Shown here one piece after another: positions 12,004 through 22,784 of a stretch of DNA of 64,000 nt. Origin of the DNA: Adiantum capillus-veneris. Lineage: Eukaryota; Streptophyta; Polypodiopsida; Polypodiales; Pteridaceae. How positions within the stretch are numbered: the stretch's first letter is position 1; each line of letters begins with the position of its first letter. Location of the stretch: assembly GCA_014529385.2 (NCBI GenBank), contig CM043954.1, positions 93,179,247 through 93,243,246 on the forward strand. The letters run 5' to 3'. Under the pieces are notes generated by a model, which saw nothing but the letters and a program-made list of their open reading frames with translations, searched no databases and was not told where the DNA came from. The position numbers were made by a program, and so were the translations under genes.

Positions 12004-12633
12004 GTATCTGCAAGTTACCTCGAGGGTAAAGCTTCATAGCCTTTTGCAAGGCTTCATACAATCCTGCTTCAAACTTACGCATCTTCTCCGGATCTTCAAT
12101 CTTCTTGAATGGAGTGACTTTCAAGAGAACGTCCCAAAACCTATCCACATAGCGTGGAACAGTTTCGTTCACTGACTGTGAGAGTCGATCCCATTCTTTC
12201 TTTACCTCTTCCTCATAGTTTGGAGGAAGAACTGTGCGTAGAACTCCTCCTTGAAAGTAGTCCAATCTTGGGGTTTGCGTTTTTCTAGGATTAGGATTAA
12301 CCACCAACTGCTGGCGTTGCCTTTTAGGTACATGCTGACATGGCGAAGCTTGGATCTTTCTTTAAAGTTCCCTTCTGCAAATGCAACTTCAAATTGGCGG
12401 ATGAAAGCCAAAGCTTTGTCATTATCACGCCGTCCATTGTAGGTGTCGGATTTTTCATCTTTGTCTCCTGACTTGAATGTTTTCTGCTTGTGGTGCTTCC
12501 TCTTATGGTGCTCCTTCTTTCTATGCTTAAACTCCCTGTGAACATGAGTCCTTTCCCTTGAATGCACTTCTTGCTGCGACGGATTATGAAGAAATATGTC
12601 TTCTGGAGCGACTATGTCATCCAGATCCTTCAT
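12004..12633 (-). pseudogene. Gypsy-1 gag
   Basis: Two overlapping frames encode a basic N-terminus rich in His/Lys/Arg followed by a retrotransposon gag domain: ALAFIRQFEVAFAEGNF, MYLKGNASSWW, DWTTFKEEFYAQF and VPRYVDRFWDVLLKV. The fold packages RNA in virus-like particles. A frameshift near 12210-12300 separates the two parts. The frame then runs directly into integrase sequence near 12003, so all enzymes between are deleted. Confidence 0.75.
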
Positions 12634-12994
12634 GAAAGAAAACTAAGGAGAATTAGGAGGATCCTGCTCTTGAACCTTTGGATTAAACTGCACATGACAT
12701 TCTGGAGGTTTCCTCTACCTCTCGTGCATGCGGGAGGTTCCAATTAAAGGATCTTTCTTTGGTTCTTGCGTCTTTGGGTTCTTCGGGATTTCTCCCGACC
12801 CTGTCGGCACTTTCTCCTTCCCTTTCTCAAGAGTAAAGAGAATCTTTTGGACTTCTGAATGGGAGAGAGCTTTTTGCAACTCTGCCACCTGCTGTTGAAG
12901 GAGAGAACTCTATCTCGCGTCCTCCCATTTCTGCAGTCTGCCAAGAGTCGTCAATCCCTTAAGAAAGAGAGAGATGACCTTGCTCTGATATCAC
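12634..12994 (-). promoter_or_regulatory. Gypsy-1 leader with primer-binding site
   Basis: Just inside the right LTR, positions 12982-12993 read on the - strand TGATATCAGAGC, one mismatch from TGGTATCAGAGC, the usual plant initiator-Met-tRNA primer-binding site. The rest (12634-12981) is a purine-rich leader with a short Lys-rich frame that I do not take as a gene. Confidence 0.7.
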
Positions 12995-14501
12995 TGTCAC
13001 AAAAATACGGAAGCGTAAACTGACTTTTAATTATATTTCAAATACTCAAGAGAATTAGAGAGAGAGAGAGGAAAAGCTTGACACTTCATTGGGGACCAGC
13101 CCCATAAAGAGATTATCTTTATTACCAAGGGAGAATCTTTATAAGCACAGGAACGGGGCAGTAGCCGTCCTCTATTCTTTCTTTTCTGCTTCTGACTGAG
13201 AGAGTGCAAGAGCTACTCTCTGAATACTGAGAGGATTTTCCCTCTGCTATGAGATTTTGGGAAGCTCTTAAAAACGAGAGTCTATCTTCCACAAAACTCA
13301 ATGGAAGATCTCGAAAAATGAGAGTCTATCTTCCGCTAAGTGTGTCTCTTTATGCATAATCATTCCTGCAACAAAAACAAGGGAGAAACATGCAAAATGC
13401 ACGCACACATGCTTGCTGTAATTTTCTGCACATAACCCGAAAATGTTACCTGAGCACCTTCCAAAGCCAAAATAGCGACCTTTTTCGCAATGGAATTGCA
13501 CCAAACTTTGTGTACGTGTAGTGTAGGTAGAGAAGAACTAGATTCCATGTGTATTTTGCTGAAATTCACCCTAAAAGAGATGATTAGGGGTTGAAAACAG
13601 AGAATTTACAGCCACCACACTCTACGAAGAGAGTGCCTGTAACTTCTCGCGATGAAACTTCACCAAAAGCTGGCTATGGCTATGAGAACCCTTGTTTTAG
13701 ACAATGGGAGCACGAGGCCACCACATATGTCACAAGGGGCTGCTCTCAAGCTTCCATGGAGAGCTTCAATGCGTAGAGCATACTCACAATAGGGGAGGTA
13801 GGAGCACTGCCAACACTGAGAAATGGGGAAGGGGGTGCTCGTATCAAGCCAGCAGGAAGAGGGAGCGCTAGGAAGAGAGAGAGGGTGAGAGTGAGAGTGG
13901 GAGAGCTAGTTTTGCATTGGTAAGTGTGCCAAGTGGCACACTTACTTAATAACTTTAAAACCATTCAACTTTCACATTTAAAAGTCCCTAGGCTATTAAT
14001 GAAATGTGCAACGTAACTCACAAATGCAAACACAGATGCTACTAATGAAATGTTAGTTGCTCCCCAGCACAATGCCGTACCGACATTGCTCTGGCATTAC
14101 TTATTCGCACTTGTCCGGCCATTTGGTCCACCGCAAATCATTTAAAATAATTTAATTGACTTATCCTAAGGCGGTAAGTAATTCAGGCGTAATTTAATTG
14201 ACTTATCCTAGGGTTACTGTTGTTCTAAGGACCCCATCTCATTCCTGTGCTTGCACTAGCGCGCGTAATTTTCTGAGCCTAAAATCTAAGGCTACTATCT
14301 ATCCCTTCATTGAAGACCCGATTTTCCCAATCACTAGGGCTCCAGGGTATTTTCTACTAGGGTCTCCCTGAGGTGCTCTGGCCCAAACTTGGGTGCACTG
14401 AGGCCCCAGAACTGCTAGATCTATTCTGATGTGCACACAACTAATTAGATAATTCTTTTCTCGTAAATAATTAATTATTTACAAAGTCTGACATAGTTAT
14501 A
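12995..14501 (-). repeat. Gypsy-1 5' LTR (right copy)
   Basis: It pairs with the repeat at 9562-11071. It begins TGTCACAAAAATACGG on the + strand and ends TAGTTATA, where the other copy keeps the canonical CA. The element's promoter should lie here, reading leftwards. Confidence 0.9.
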
Positions 14502-15480
14502 GCTGGATAGCCCTTGAAGGCTAGGACTGAGCCTGAGGTGTAGGTCGGGGTCTCCTCCGTGGACAGGCCTTCACAAGATGGCCCATTTGACGACAAATAA
14601 AACACTGATTCGGGAGGCGCGAAGACTCAACGCTCTGATGGAACCAACCTCCACTCACGACAGGTAGTAGGATGACCTTCGGGAGAGTGTGGGTGTCCTG
14701 AATCAAAACACGTACTATGGGGATGGTGGCCGCCTTGGCAACTACAGAGGCTGCCGTGCGAGGTGTCTCTAGGGCAGTCCCAATCTCTGAGCCTATGCTA
14801 GAAAGGAGCGGAAGGTGCTCTTTCTGCAGGCCGGAGAAGCAGACTGAGATGGGCAAGTCTACCTCCTTGACAAGAACGTCGATAGCTGGGTCGAAACCAT
14901 GGCACCACTGTCGAAAGTGTGAGCGAACTGCTCGGATGGCCAGGGGGCTCATCGCAATGACCTTGGACGCCATCTCGGGAGTGTCAAACTCTATCTGGTA
15001 GTAGCCACGCCCAAGAAGCTGAACATCGAGAATCTTGCCCACCTCGGCTAGAAGACGGGCCTGAAGAAGATCACGCACCTCTCCTCTGCTAGGTCGGGTG
15101 CCGATGATCTTGCAGATGACGGAAGTCGCTTGGAGGCGCTCCACCTCTGCGGCTAGGCTCGCTTGCTTTGTTGGCGAGAGAGCAAGTCGGATGGTGGGCT
15201 CTGCAGGTCGGGCGAGGGGGGGGGGAGTGTGCGAGCAGGGGGGGAGTGGGGGAGCGGGCTGAGCAGGATGCTCGCTGGGCGCAGGCACAATAGCGCGCAG
15301 CTGCAGCATGCAGGCAAGGCAGGCGGGGGGTAGCGCACAGTAGGGTAGGCGCGCAGCATGAGGGCGGGGGAGGGAGAGCTAGCGATGGTGAGAGGGGGGT
15401 GTGCGGGAGCAGCAGCGAGCGTCAAACACAAAGGAAGTCTAGTTATCGTCTATGGCTTTGGACAGTGGCTGCCTAGACAT
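14502..15480 (-). pseudogene. LINE-1 ORF1, N-terminal part with CCHC zinc knuckle
   Basis: The product has a proline-rich N-terminus, a DUF4283-like segment (YYQIEFDTPEMASKVI, then SPLAIRAVRSHFRQWCHGFDP) and a retroviral-type zinc knuckle CFICRQMGHLVKAC. Such proteins bind the LINE RNA. A better start than the obvious ATG at 15309 is the one at 15480 (MSRQPLSKAIDD), after which there is a TAG. At the other end TAG at 14521-14523 stops the frame; beyond it the frame continues across the removed LTR element into 9561-8940. Confidence 0.75.
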
Positions 15481-15927
15481 TGTGGGAACGAAGACTCACT
15501 GGGGTTTTTAAAAAAAAAGGCCATATTGAGTTAATAAAAGAAAATTTTGTGAGACTAAGGGAGTCGATGCCGTCATAAGGTGTGCAGGTGTGCATGGCAT
15601 CTGGGGAGTGATGAGCCGCCAAGCCTGGCATGGAGTGCATGCAAGGACGGCGCTACTGCAGTTTTTGGGAATGTATGGCAAGCTGGGGAGATAAGTGTGC
15701 GATGCTGTGAGCAGAAGAAGGGGGCATACATGCGCAAGGAGGCAAAAAAGGGTACGTTACTGGCTACAGGCAGGGCGTGCCTTGGGATTGCAGAGGAGAG
15801 CATGAAAGAAGAGGGAGGCACGACCGCAGGGTGCTGCAGGTGGAGGCCGAAGCAAAGGAGAGCTGAGCTACTGGTTGACGCCTTGCTCTTGTCATTGGCA
15901 GAAGGATGGATATTTTAAGGCAAATCA

Positions 15928-15979
<52 letters not shown>

Positions 15980-16284
15980 CTACTACAGTTGAGAAGGGGG
16001 ACTGTGCGCTATTGAAGAGCTGCCAAGGGGTGTGCAGGGGTGATAGAGCACAAAGGGTGTGCAGGAGAAGACAGCGGCCAAGGGTGTGCAGGAAAAGAGG
16101 GCGGATCCTCTGCCGTCAAGACTACCAAGGGCTGCCAACCGACGTCTGTTTCTGCTCCTTTCTCTCTACCATCTCTCACAGCTAGAGGCCCCGTGCCTTC
16201 TAGGCTCACCTCACAAACACATATCCTCCAACACCGCACCGGCTGACCAGTTTTGACATCTGTCAGCAATGGTATTTTTTCAAC
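15481..16284 (-). other. LINE-1 5' region with 51-nt poly-G tract
   Basis: No gene is recognisable. The stretch is GC-rich and contains an uninterrupted run of G from 15929 to 15979 (C on the element's strand). It lies upstream of ORF1 and ends at a possible target-site duplication, so it is probably the LINE 5' untranslated/promoter region, although a separate inserted sequence cannot be excluded. Confidence 0.4.
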
Positions 16285-17090
16285 TATGGCTTTATAAATA
16301 TTTGTTCATGTCAATTCATCATCCCAAGTTTGGCCTCCTTGAGGCAGCTTTTGTCCAGAAATATCTGTGTGTGTCATCAACAAACTGAGTGCTCTCCCTG
16401 GAGTGGTGTTGCGGCTTAAGCTCCAGCCTTTGGTAAAGGGAATGGATCGTCCACTCTATATCCAAAGCTTAGGACGGAGTACTAGTCCGTTTTCCTCTTG
16501 TGCAGTCCCCTCGACTAACATGTAATGCCTACATTCAAGAAGGGGCCTGCCTTAGCTTTTCCTCAGTGTGAGTAACATTCACTATGACCCCATCTTTAGT
16601 GGTCTTCCCCTTCCTCCAATATCTTCACCTCCTTCCTCTTTCTCCCTTTTTGTTGCGACCACCATTCACTCATGCTTCTTTACTGCCTCAATTTTCTTGT
16701 CACCTCTTCCCACACCCTAGATGTCTTCCATGTTGTTGTTGACTCGTATCTTCTTATGCAAGCTCTTCTATACCTTTGTTCTCTTTCTCGAGCCCCGGAT
16801 CCTCCTTTCCATCTTGCTAATCATTTGGTCATGCAACTTTTTCGTCGACCTCTTTTCTTTTTCCTAGACAATGGGTATCATCCTTTTTCTGGCTTCATCC
16901 TTATGGAAATCTTCAATGTTGACTCTACCCTGCTGTCAAGAGCCCTATATCGAGAGCCCATTTACCTTTTGTTCATACCTTTGCAGAGTCTTGTTTCCTG
17001 GTCTGCTGCTGTGTTAGTGTGAGCTCATCAACCACCTATAATTTCACCTTGCACACCCTTCAATAGTACACAGATGTGTTTGAAGACATG
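16285..17090 (+). other. No recognisable gene; upstream of the ubiquitin protease fragment
   Basis: The segment is pyrimidine-rich with an open frame at 16672-17022 whose product is hydrophobic and matches nothing I know. It may be intron of the ubiquitin protease gene that follows. I cannot find the expected upstream exons here. Confidence 0.3.
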
Positions 17091-18322
17091 AACATATTGT
17101 GGAACCTTTTTTCAAGAACCTGCTTTGTGCTAATATTAAGCTGTTGTTGCTTTTTAGCAATGGCAATGATGTATCATTAAAGGTGCAGAACAATATGATC
17201 GGGCCTCCTTTTGTTACACCGATTCCCAAAGCAGGTTTAGAGAAAGGGTCAGATTTACTGAGGGTTTTTGAAACCCTTTTAAGGCCATTTAAAAATGGGA
17301 ATGACAACAATGAAGGTATGCACATGCTGGACTTCAACCAGTATTTGGGGAGCAGTGGAACAGCTTCTAGTTCAGATTTGGGATTTTGTCAGAATCGTGG
17401 CCTGTTTAAATTTTGGTTTGCACAGACCAGTTGTATGGATAATCTTGTGCTAATAGATTTGTCCAAGCTTCTTCCTTCTGTCTTCCATTCATCGCAGCCA
17501 AATACAAAAATACACGCGGTAGTGGAATGGTCCGAGAAGGCCATGGAATTCTATGACCTCAGTCAGTTTGAAGGAATGCCAGAAGCATTTAGTTCAAAAT
17601 GTTCTATGAAGGCAGTACGGCAGGATGCGATTTCTTTGCATGGGTGTCTTGATGCCTTTGTGAAGGAGGAACCTCTGGGTCCAGAAGACAAGTGGTGGGT
17701 TTCAACTCCTGTTATGCCTCTATGCATGTAACTATGGTGTACTGACAGTATAGTGGTTGTGCCATTGATGACAGGTATTGTCCTAATTGTAAGGTCCCTC
17801 AGCAAGCAAGCAAGAAGCTGGACTTGTGGAGACTTCCAAGCATTCTTGTGTTGCATTTAAAAAGGTTCTCATTCAGCAGATACTTGAAGGACAAGCTGGA
17901 AACATTTGTCGATTTTCCCATTCACAATCTGACTCTCAGTAGGTACATGCCTAATATGACCACAGCACCTTATGAACTTCATGCAGTGATAAACCATTAT
18001 GGAAGCATGGGTGGAGGCCATTATACTGCATATGTCAAGGTATTTGTGTCAGTAAATTTGAATTTGGTGTTTCAATGCAGCTCTTATGTTGTCTTCAAAA
18101 ACAGTTGTTTATCATGTTTGTCAAGAAAATGCTTATCGTAGTCTTTTTTGGGTTGTATAGCTCCATGATGAAAGTGGATGGTACAATTTTGATGATAGTC
18201 GAGTCTCTCCTATCAGCGAGGAAGATGTTAGGACGGCTGCAGCATATGTTTTATTTTATCGAAGAATTGAAACCGACAGCAGTGTGCCAAGGAGTTCATT
18301 GTTAGACCAAAAGAGCTGCTAA
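17091..18322 (+). CDS. Ubiquitin-specific protease (plant UBP8/9/10-type), 3' exons only
   Basis: Three exons can be traced: about 17091-17694, 17775-18039 and 18161-18322, with GT-AG introns of 80 and 121 bp that keep the frame. The protein shows the second half of a USP (C19 cysteine protease) catalytic domain. It reads [23 protein letters not shown] (zinc-ribbon-like CxxC), [41 protein letters not shown] (His box, catalytic His in GGGHYTAY) and [12 protein letters not shown] with a C-terminal VLFYRR. USPs remove ubiquitin from proteins in cytosol and nucleus. The Cys box, DUSP and Ub-like domains should precede this part but are absent upstream, where TEs lie. It is either a long-intron gene whose 5' exons are outside the window or a truncated copy. 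Stop TAA at 18320-18322. Confidence 0.85.
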
Positions 18323-18540
18323 GGTGTCTGATTTCTTGCCATCATGTATGAAGAGGGGTCAACAATACGTACCAGCTGCCCTGAGCTTGATTTAAACTTG
18401 CTGATTGTGCATTCTATTCTGCATTCAGAAGGATTGCATGCTTGAAAATATTCAAGAAAGGGTATTTGTATAGCTAAAGTTGTAGACATCTATGACCACA
18501 ATCTCAAGCAGGGGCAGGTAAAATGTGATCTTCCCTTACA
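18323..18540 (+). other. 3' flank of the ubiquitin protease fragment
   Basis: AT-rich, stop-rich sequence between the protease stop codon and the poly-T end of LINE-2; probably 3' untranslated region. No clear single polyadenylation signal can be chosen. Confidence 0.4.
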
Positions 18541-18569
18541 TTTTTTTTTGTAAATCTTGTTGATTCAAA

Positions 18570-19390
18570 TTACAAGTGGGAAACTTCAAAGCAAGGAAAA
18601 CCCACCAAGCAGAAACGATACAAAAAATGGAGCAGCATGAGGCTCCAAGGGCTAGAAACAGTCGAAATAAATCCTATAGGCATCAAGAGTGATGTCCCGA
18701 GCTTCATAGGCGAAATGCAACGCTTGATCCAGCAAAAATTTGAAGTAGGGAAACGGGTCAAGAGCAATGCCTGGAAACATCAAGGAGTTGCAATGGTGCC
18801 AATTAGTCCACAGAACCCAAAATCTGACCCAGCCAAAAAAGACTGCAAACTGAGACTGTAGAGATTGAAGCTCCCCAAAAAGCCAAAACTGTCTGTGGAA
18901 AGTGGTGGGGGGAAAACGTAACTGAAGAGCAGCCGGTACCTGCTGAATGAAGGACCGGGAGCATTGACAGCCCCACAATAAGTGCGGAAATTTGAAGTAG
19001 GGAAACGGGTCACCAGTTATGCCTTGAAACATCAAGGAGTTGTGATGGTGCCAAATGGTCCGCAGAACCCAAAATCTGACCCAGCCAAAAAAGACTGCAA
19101 ACTGAGACTGTAGGGACCAAAGCTCCCCAAAAAGCCAAAACCGTCTGTGGAAGTGGCAGAGGGAAAACGTAACTGAAGAGCAGCCGACACTTGCCGAATG
19201 AAGGACCGGGAGCATCGACAGCCCCACAATAAGTGCGGCATCTAAGACAACAAGAAGGCGCAATATGCTGAGCGTGCAACAAGCTGCCAACAGGTAAAAC
19301 TCCCACCAAGTCGCGCCACAAGAAAATACGTTCCTTCAAAGGTAGATGACTCTGCCAGATACTAGCCAAGGTTCGCTTCCACCACAAGGC
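18570..19390 (-). pseudogene. LINE-2 zinc-binding C-terminal region with ~250-bp tandem duplication
   Basis: The frame at 19387-19010 reads IWQSHLPLKERIFLWRDLVGVLP and CCLRCRTYCGAVDAPGPSF, the zf-RVT region of plant LINEs. A 250-bp unit starting AAATTTGAAGTAGGGAAACGG at 18736 is repeated at 18988, so part of the domain is present twice. Frames shift several times. Confidence 0.75.
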
Positions 19391-19553
19391 TTATTTGGAG
19401 AGGGACCACAGCTGATTACCATGCCTACATGCATCAGATTGTAATAAAGCATAAACATTGGTAGTAGAAATGCAGTCCAGCCTCAAGTCAGCAAGCTTCC
19501 AACCAGAAAAATGCGAGTCCACATTCAAAGGAGGAATAGGGGGAAATCTCCTG

Positions 19554-20690
19554 TTAGAGAGAAGAGTAATGGTGTAGACGCCATAGTACCCAATCCAATT
19601 TATGCGCAGCCGATACATTCGAGGCCAACTGATAACCCAAATGGCGAACTATGACATGCGGAGGAACAATCTCCCCTGGCCGTAATAGTTTATGCCAATC
19701 ATACTCATTCAAAGGGAATAACTTGGATTTGGGAAAATTGACTTTGAGGCCTGCCGCCAATCCAAACAAGTGAAGAGTATGCATAATCAGTTCAACATTG
19801 TCAAAGTGATTGTGAGGCATAAACAAAGAGTCATCTGCATAGGCGTGACCAACAAAATGCTTCCCCAATAGAAACTCGAGACCATGAAATCGACCATAAG
19901 AAATCAAGAAATCCAGATACACAAGCAAGGGATTAGAAGCGATTGCATAGAGCAAAGCACTGAGAGGACAACCTTGCCTTACCGATCGTCCCAAAGGCCA
20001 AGGGTCTGTGAGAAATCATCCAACAAACACGCAAAAGAACTATGTGCATACAAGAAAAAGACGACACAAGAAAGCTTGGCCCCAAGCCCAATTGTTTCAC
20101 AACGTCTGCAATGTAGTCCCAAAGAACAATCTCAAAAGCCTTTGCAATGTCAACCTGCATAACCAATACATCCTGTTGAGTTTATTTCGCATATTCCGTG
20201 CCTATGATGATATTGGCCAGATTGTCAGTAATTTGACGGCACGGAATAAAGCCATATTGAGATTGATGTAGGTCTTTATGCAGAAAGCCCTAAAGACAAT
20301 TAACAATCATTTAAGCCATCAATTTATATACCACATGCACGAGTGTAATTGGTCTCCAATGAGAGAACTTTTCACATAGTGCTTGCTTATGTATCAACTT
20401 GAGGAGGCCTTCTTTCCGAGAGGAGGGCAAGTGCTGCTGCTCCCGGGTCGTATTCATCATTATCAACAATGGCATTTTCAAGTCATCCCAAAAAGGCAAG
20501 AAAAATTCCACAGTAAGGCCATCCGAACCAGGTGCTTTCCAACGGCCCAAATCAAGTAGGTTGGCATACAATTCCGACTTAGTAAAAGCAACCTCCAAGT
20601 CTTGAGCCCGTTGAATCGAAAGAATGGGAGTAACATGCAAAAGAAACAAGCGATGTGCTTCGCAAGCTTTCTATGTGGGGGGTAAAGGAG
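19554..20690 (-). pseudogene. LINE-2 reverse transcriptase
   Basis: Motifs in order on the - strand are GRWKAPGSDGLTVEFF, HWRPITLVHVVYKLMA, MQVDIAKAFEIVLWDYI (motif A with the first catalytic Asp), GRSVRQGCPLSALLYAIA (motif B) and HAYADDSLF (motif C with both catalytic Asp), followed by GLKVNFPKSK. All catalytic residues remain although the frame is broken at about 19990 and 20310. Confidence 0.85.
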
Positions 20691-20733
20691 CCTCAAAGAT
20701 CTTGCCATAATGAGACTATAGAACCTGAGCCAG

Positions 20734-21220
20734 CTACGGTACGGATTGCATATGACCAAATTTGCCACAATGAAAACAAGAATTTGCAAATTTATCCCAT
20801 TTAAGCTTGACAGGGCGCTTTTCGACCACCGGATCCCCAGAATCAACTGCAATGACTGTTGGAGTGGGGATGTACGTGTCCCACAAGATGCAGAAACGAT
20901 TGGTGTTTGCCTCCAACTTGAAGGACAAATGACCTTACCCAGCTGAGTAGTCAACAAGGGAAGAAAGTGACGCCAAGTGTGGGAAAATCCACCACCTCAA
21001 CCCAAACAGGACACTTATGACGAATAAGACTCTAATAGTCTTTGATGAGAGCCCAAGGCAAAACATGAGTCATTTGCGTATTGAAAAAGAGAGGAGACAT
21101 TTCAAGCAATGCATCTCGAGCATCCATATCTGTAAATAGCACTTCGTAAAATCCTCTCGCTCCAAAGTAAACTCCTCGAACTGCTTGCCTCTTGAGCAGA
21201 GAATCAATCCTGAGCAGTAG
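20734..21220 (-). pseudogene. LINE-2 ORF1 remnant
   Basis: The stretch gives a DUF4283-like segment (VLPWALIKDY, CPVWVEVVDFPTL) and then CFHCGKFGHMQSVP, a zinc knuckle in which the last Cys has become Pro. It would bind element RNA if intact. The N-terminus is not definable. Confidence 0.6.
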
Positions 21221-22735
21221 GCATTTTGCCCTAGAAGAAGAGAATCACCGCATTAAGAGCAACAGGATCCATGAGCTCCGGGACAGGAATACGCACTTCC
21301 ATGACAACAGCAGGCCCTTCCCATGCTCGGTGTGCATCCTCGAAATCCTCATAAAGATAGTCTTTCACAATGGTGTTTGGCCAACAATATATCTCATGCT
21401 CTCCGTGTAATAGACTATGTTTGGTTAGTTTGCTAGGTTTTTTATGATGTCTGTGTGATTCCCTTTTAAGTTAAACTTATGGGGTATACATCACATTGAG
21501 ACCACTCATGCGCTTACAGATTTTTTTACTAGGAGTGTAGGAGACCCTCTCATTGAGTTAGAAGCACCTTCCTTAGAAGATCGTCAAAGGTGATACTCAA
21601 GACTCCAATTAAATGAAAGGAGGTTGTAGAGATTGAGGGAACCTCACAATAAGAGTCGTGCTCCATTGGCCAACTTGTCTTCTTGACTAAACATGCTCCT
21701 ATCTATGTGGCTATCAAGACAACTTTATGCTTCAGGTGCACAAAGATCTCTGTATAATGAGTAAGTACCCCATGATGCGCTTTATGAGAGAGACCTTAGA
21801 TGAGCATCCCTAGGATGGAGCACAGAATTTGACAACCTTTTGAGCAAACAATTGTGACATCACAACCGTTTTGGTTTTGAATGTTATACTATGTTATCCG
21901 TAAAATTCATGGTCGTACTTTAGACCCAGGTGGTCCCTCATCAAAAGCTCCCCCCCTTGGATTTCAATAGGAAGGATGAATGGGATGCCCTAACCACACT
22001 AGATATCTATTGTGACATCTATTACACATTTTACACCATGCTGATATGATTTCCAAAGCTTTATACCTCCTCACACACCATGGTTTTATGACTTGGAAAG
22101 TGGTTGCTACTTTTACAGTTCATGAGGCACACACTTGTGTGGGGTGGCAAGCAACACCATTTTTAGTCTTCAAGCTGCACATACAATATTTATAGACAAG
22201 ACATTCTTGATATGCCACTTGCCATTGTGCATGATTCAAAAAATGCAACCACAAGTTGTAGTCTTAAGGTAAATTTGACGCATTACTCAATGCATGATTT
22301 GGAGGGCTTGACTAATTTGCTCATGAAATTTGATGTTAATGAATGAAGGATGTGGAGGGCTTCTAAACGTAGATGTTGTGAAAATATCTCTTTGACCGCC
22401 ACTTTGCTAGATATATGCTCAAAGATTTACATAGCCAGTGGGATATATATGATAGCTCCTCTAAGGCAACAAGGAGCATAAATTCTCATTTTGCAGATGT
22501 TAAAATTGCACTCCAGAGTTCACTTTGGTTGAGGGCCATGTCACATGGCATAGCTCCCACCATTTTAGTTCATTCTACTAGGAGGGTTCCCATAACCTTT
22601 AGCATCATGGGTTTACTACATTTCTGTACATCCTCTTGGAGGTGGGCTTGGTAGAGCATCCTAGAGCTCCATGAGTACACAAAACACATCAACTTATTTT
22701 CTATTAGAAAAATAAATAAAGACCTTTTTTGAGAC

Positions 22736-22784
<49 letters not shown>

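Larger units (their letters stand above)
9562..14501 (-). mobile_element. Gypsy-1: LTR retrotransposon with gag fused to integrase, inserted in LINE-1 ORF1
   Basis: Two ~1.5-kb direct repeats (9562-11071 and 12995-14501) flank a 1.9-kb interior. GCTGG at 9557-9561 and 14502-14506 is a perfect 5-bp target-site duplication. The interior on the - strand has a primer-binding site, gag, and the integrase C-terminus, but no protease, reverse transcriptase or RNase H, so it is an internally deleted Ty3/Gypsy element that could move only with helper proteins. LTR divergence is visible by eye at several percent, so it is not recent. Confidence 0.9.
1552..16284 (-). mobile_element. LINE-1: L1-like non-LTR retrotransposon, broken by nested insertions
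   Basis: Reading on the - strand from right to left the order is a GC-rich 5' region with a poly-G tract, ORF1 (nucleic-acid-binding protein with CCHC knuckle), EEP endonuclease, reverse transcriptase, RVT-type zinc-binding region and a 3' poly-A tail, seen here as a T run at about 1558-1566. This is the order of plant L1-like LINEs. Two insertions (9562-14501 and about 6091-7499) and two tandem duplications interrupt it; removing the first rejoins ORF1 in frame. The bases TATGGCTTT occur at 1552-1560 and 16285-16293 and could be a short target-site duplication, though part of it overlaps the tail. Without the insertions the element would be about 8 kb. Stops and frameshifts make it inactive. 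Confidence 0.8.
18541..21220 (-). mobile_element. LINE-2: L1-like LINE lacking its endonuclease
   Basis: The 3' end is the T run at 18541-18549, just after the ubiquitin protease. On the - strand from right to left there are an ORF1 (DUF4283-like plus degenerate zinc knuckle, 21220-20734), reverse transcriptase (20690-19554) and the zinc-binding C-terminus (19387-18570). ORF1 and RT are separated by only about 80 bases, so the endonuclease domain is deleted. Frameshifts are frequent. It differs in sequence from LINE-1 and has the canonical YADD box. Confidence 0.8.

Noticed and set aside
16672-17022. 116-codon frame upstream of the ubiquitin protease
   Set aside because: Hydrophobic, T-rich composition, no family match, no plausible link to the protease exons.
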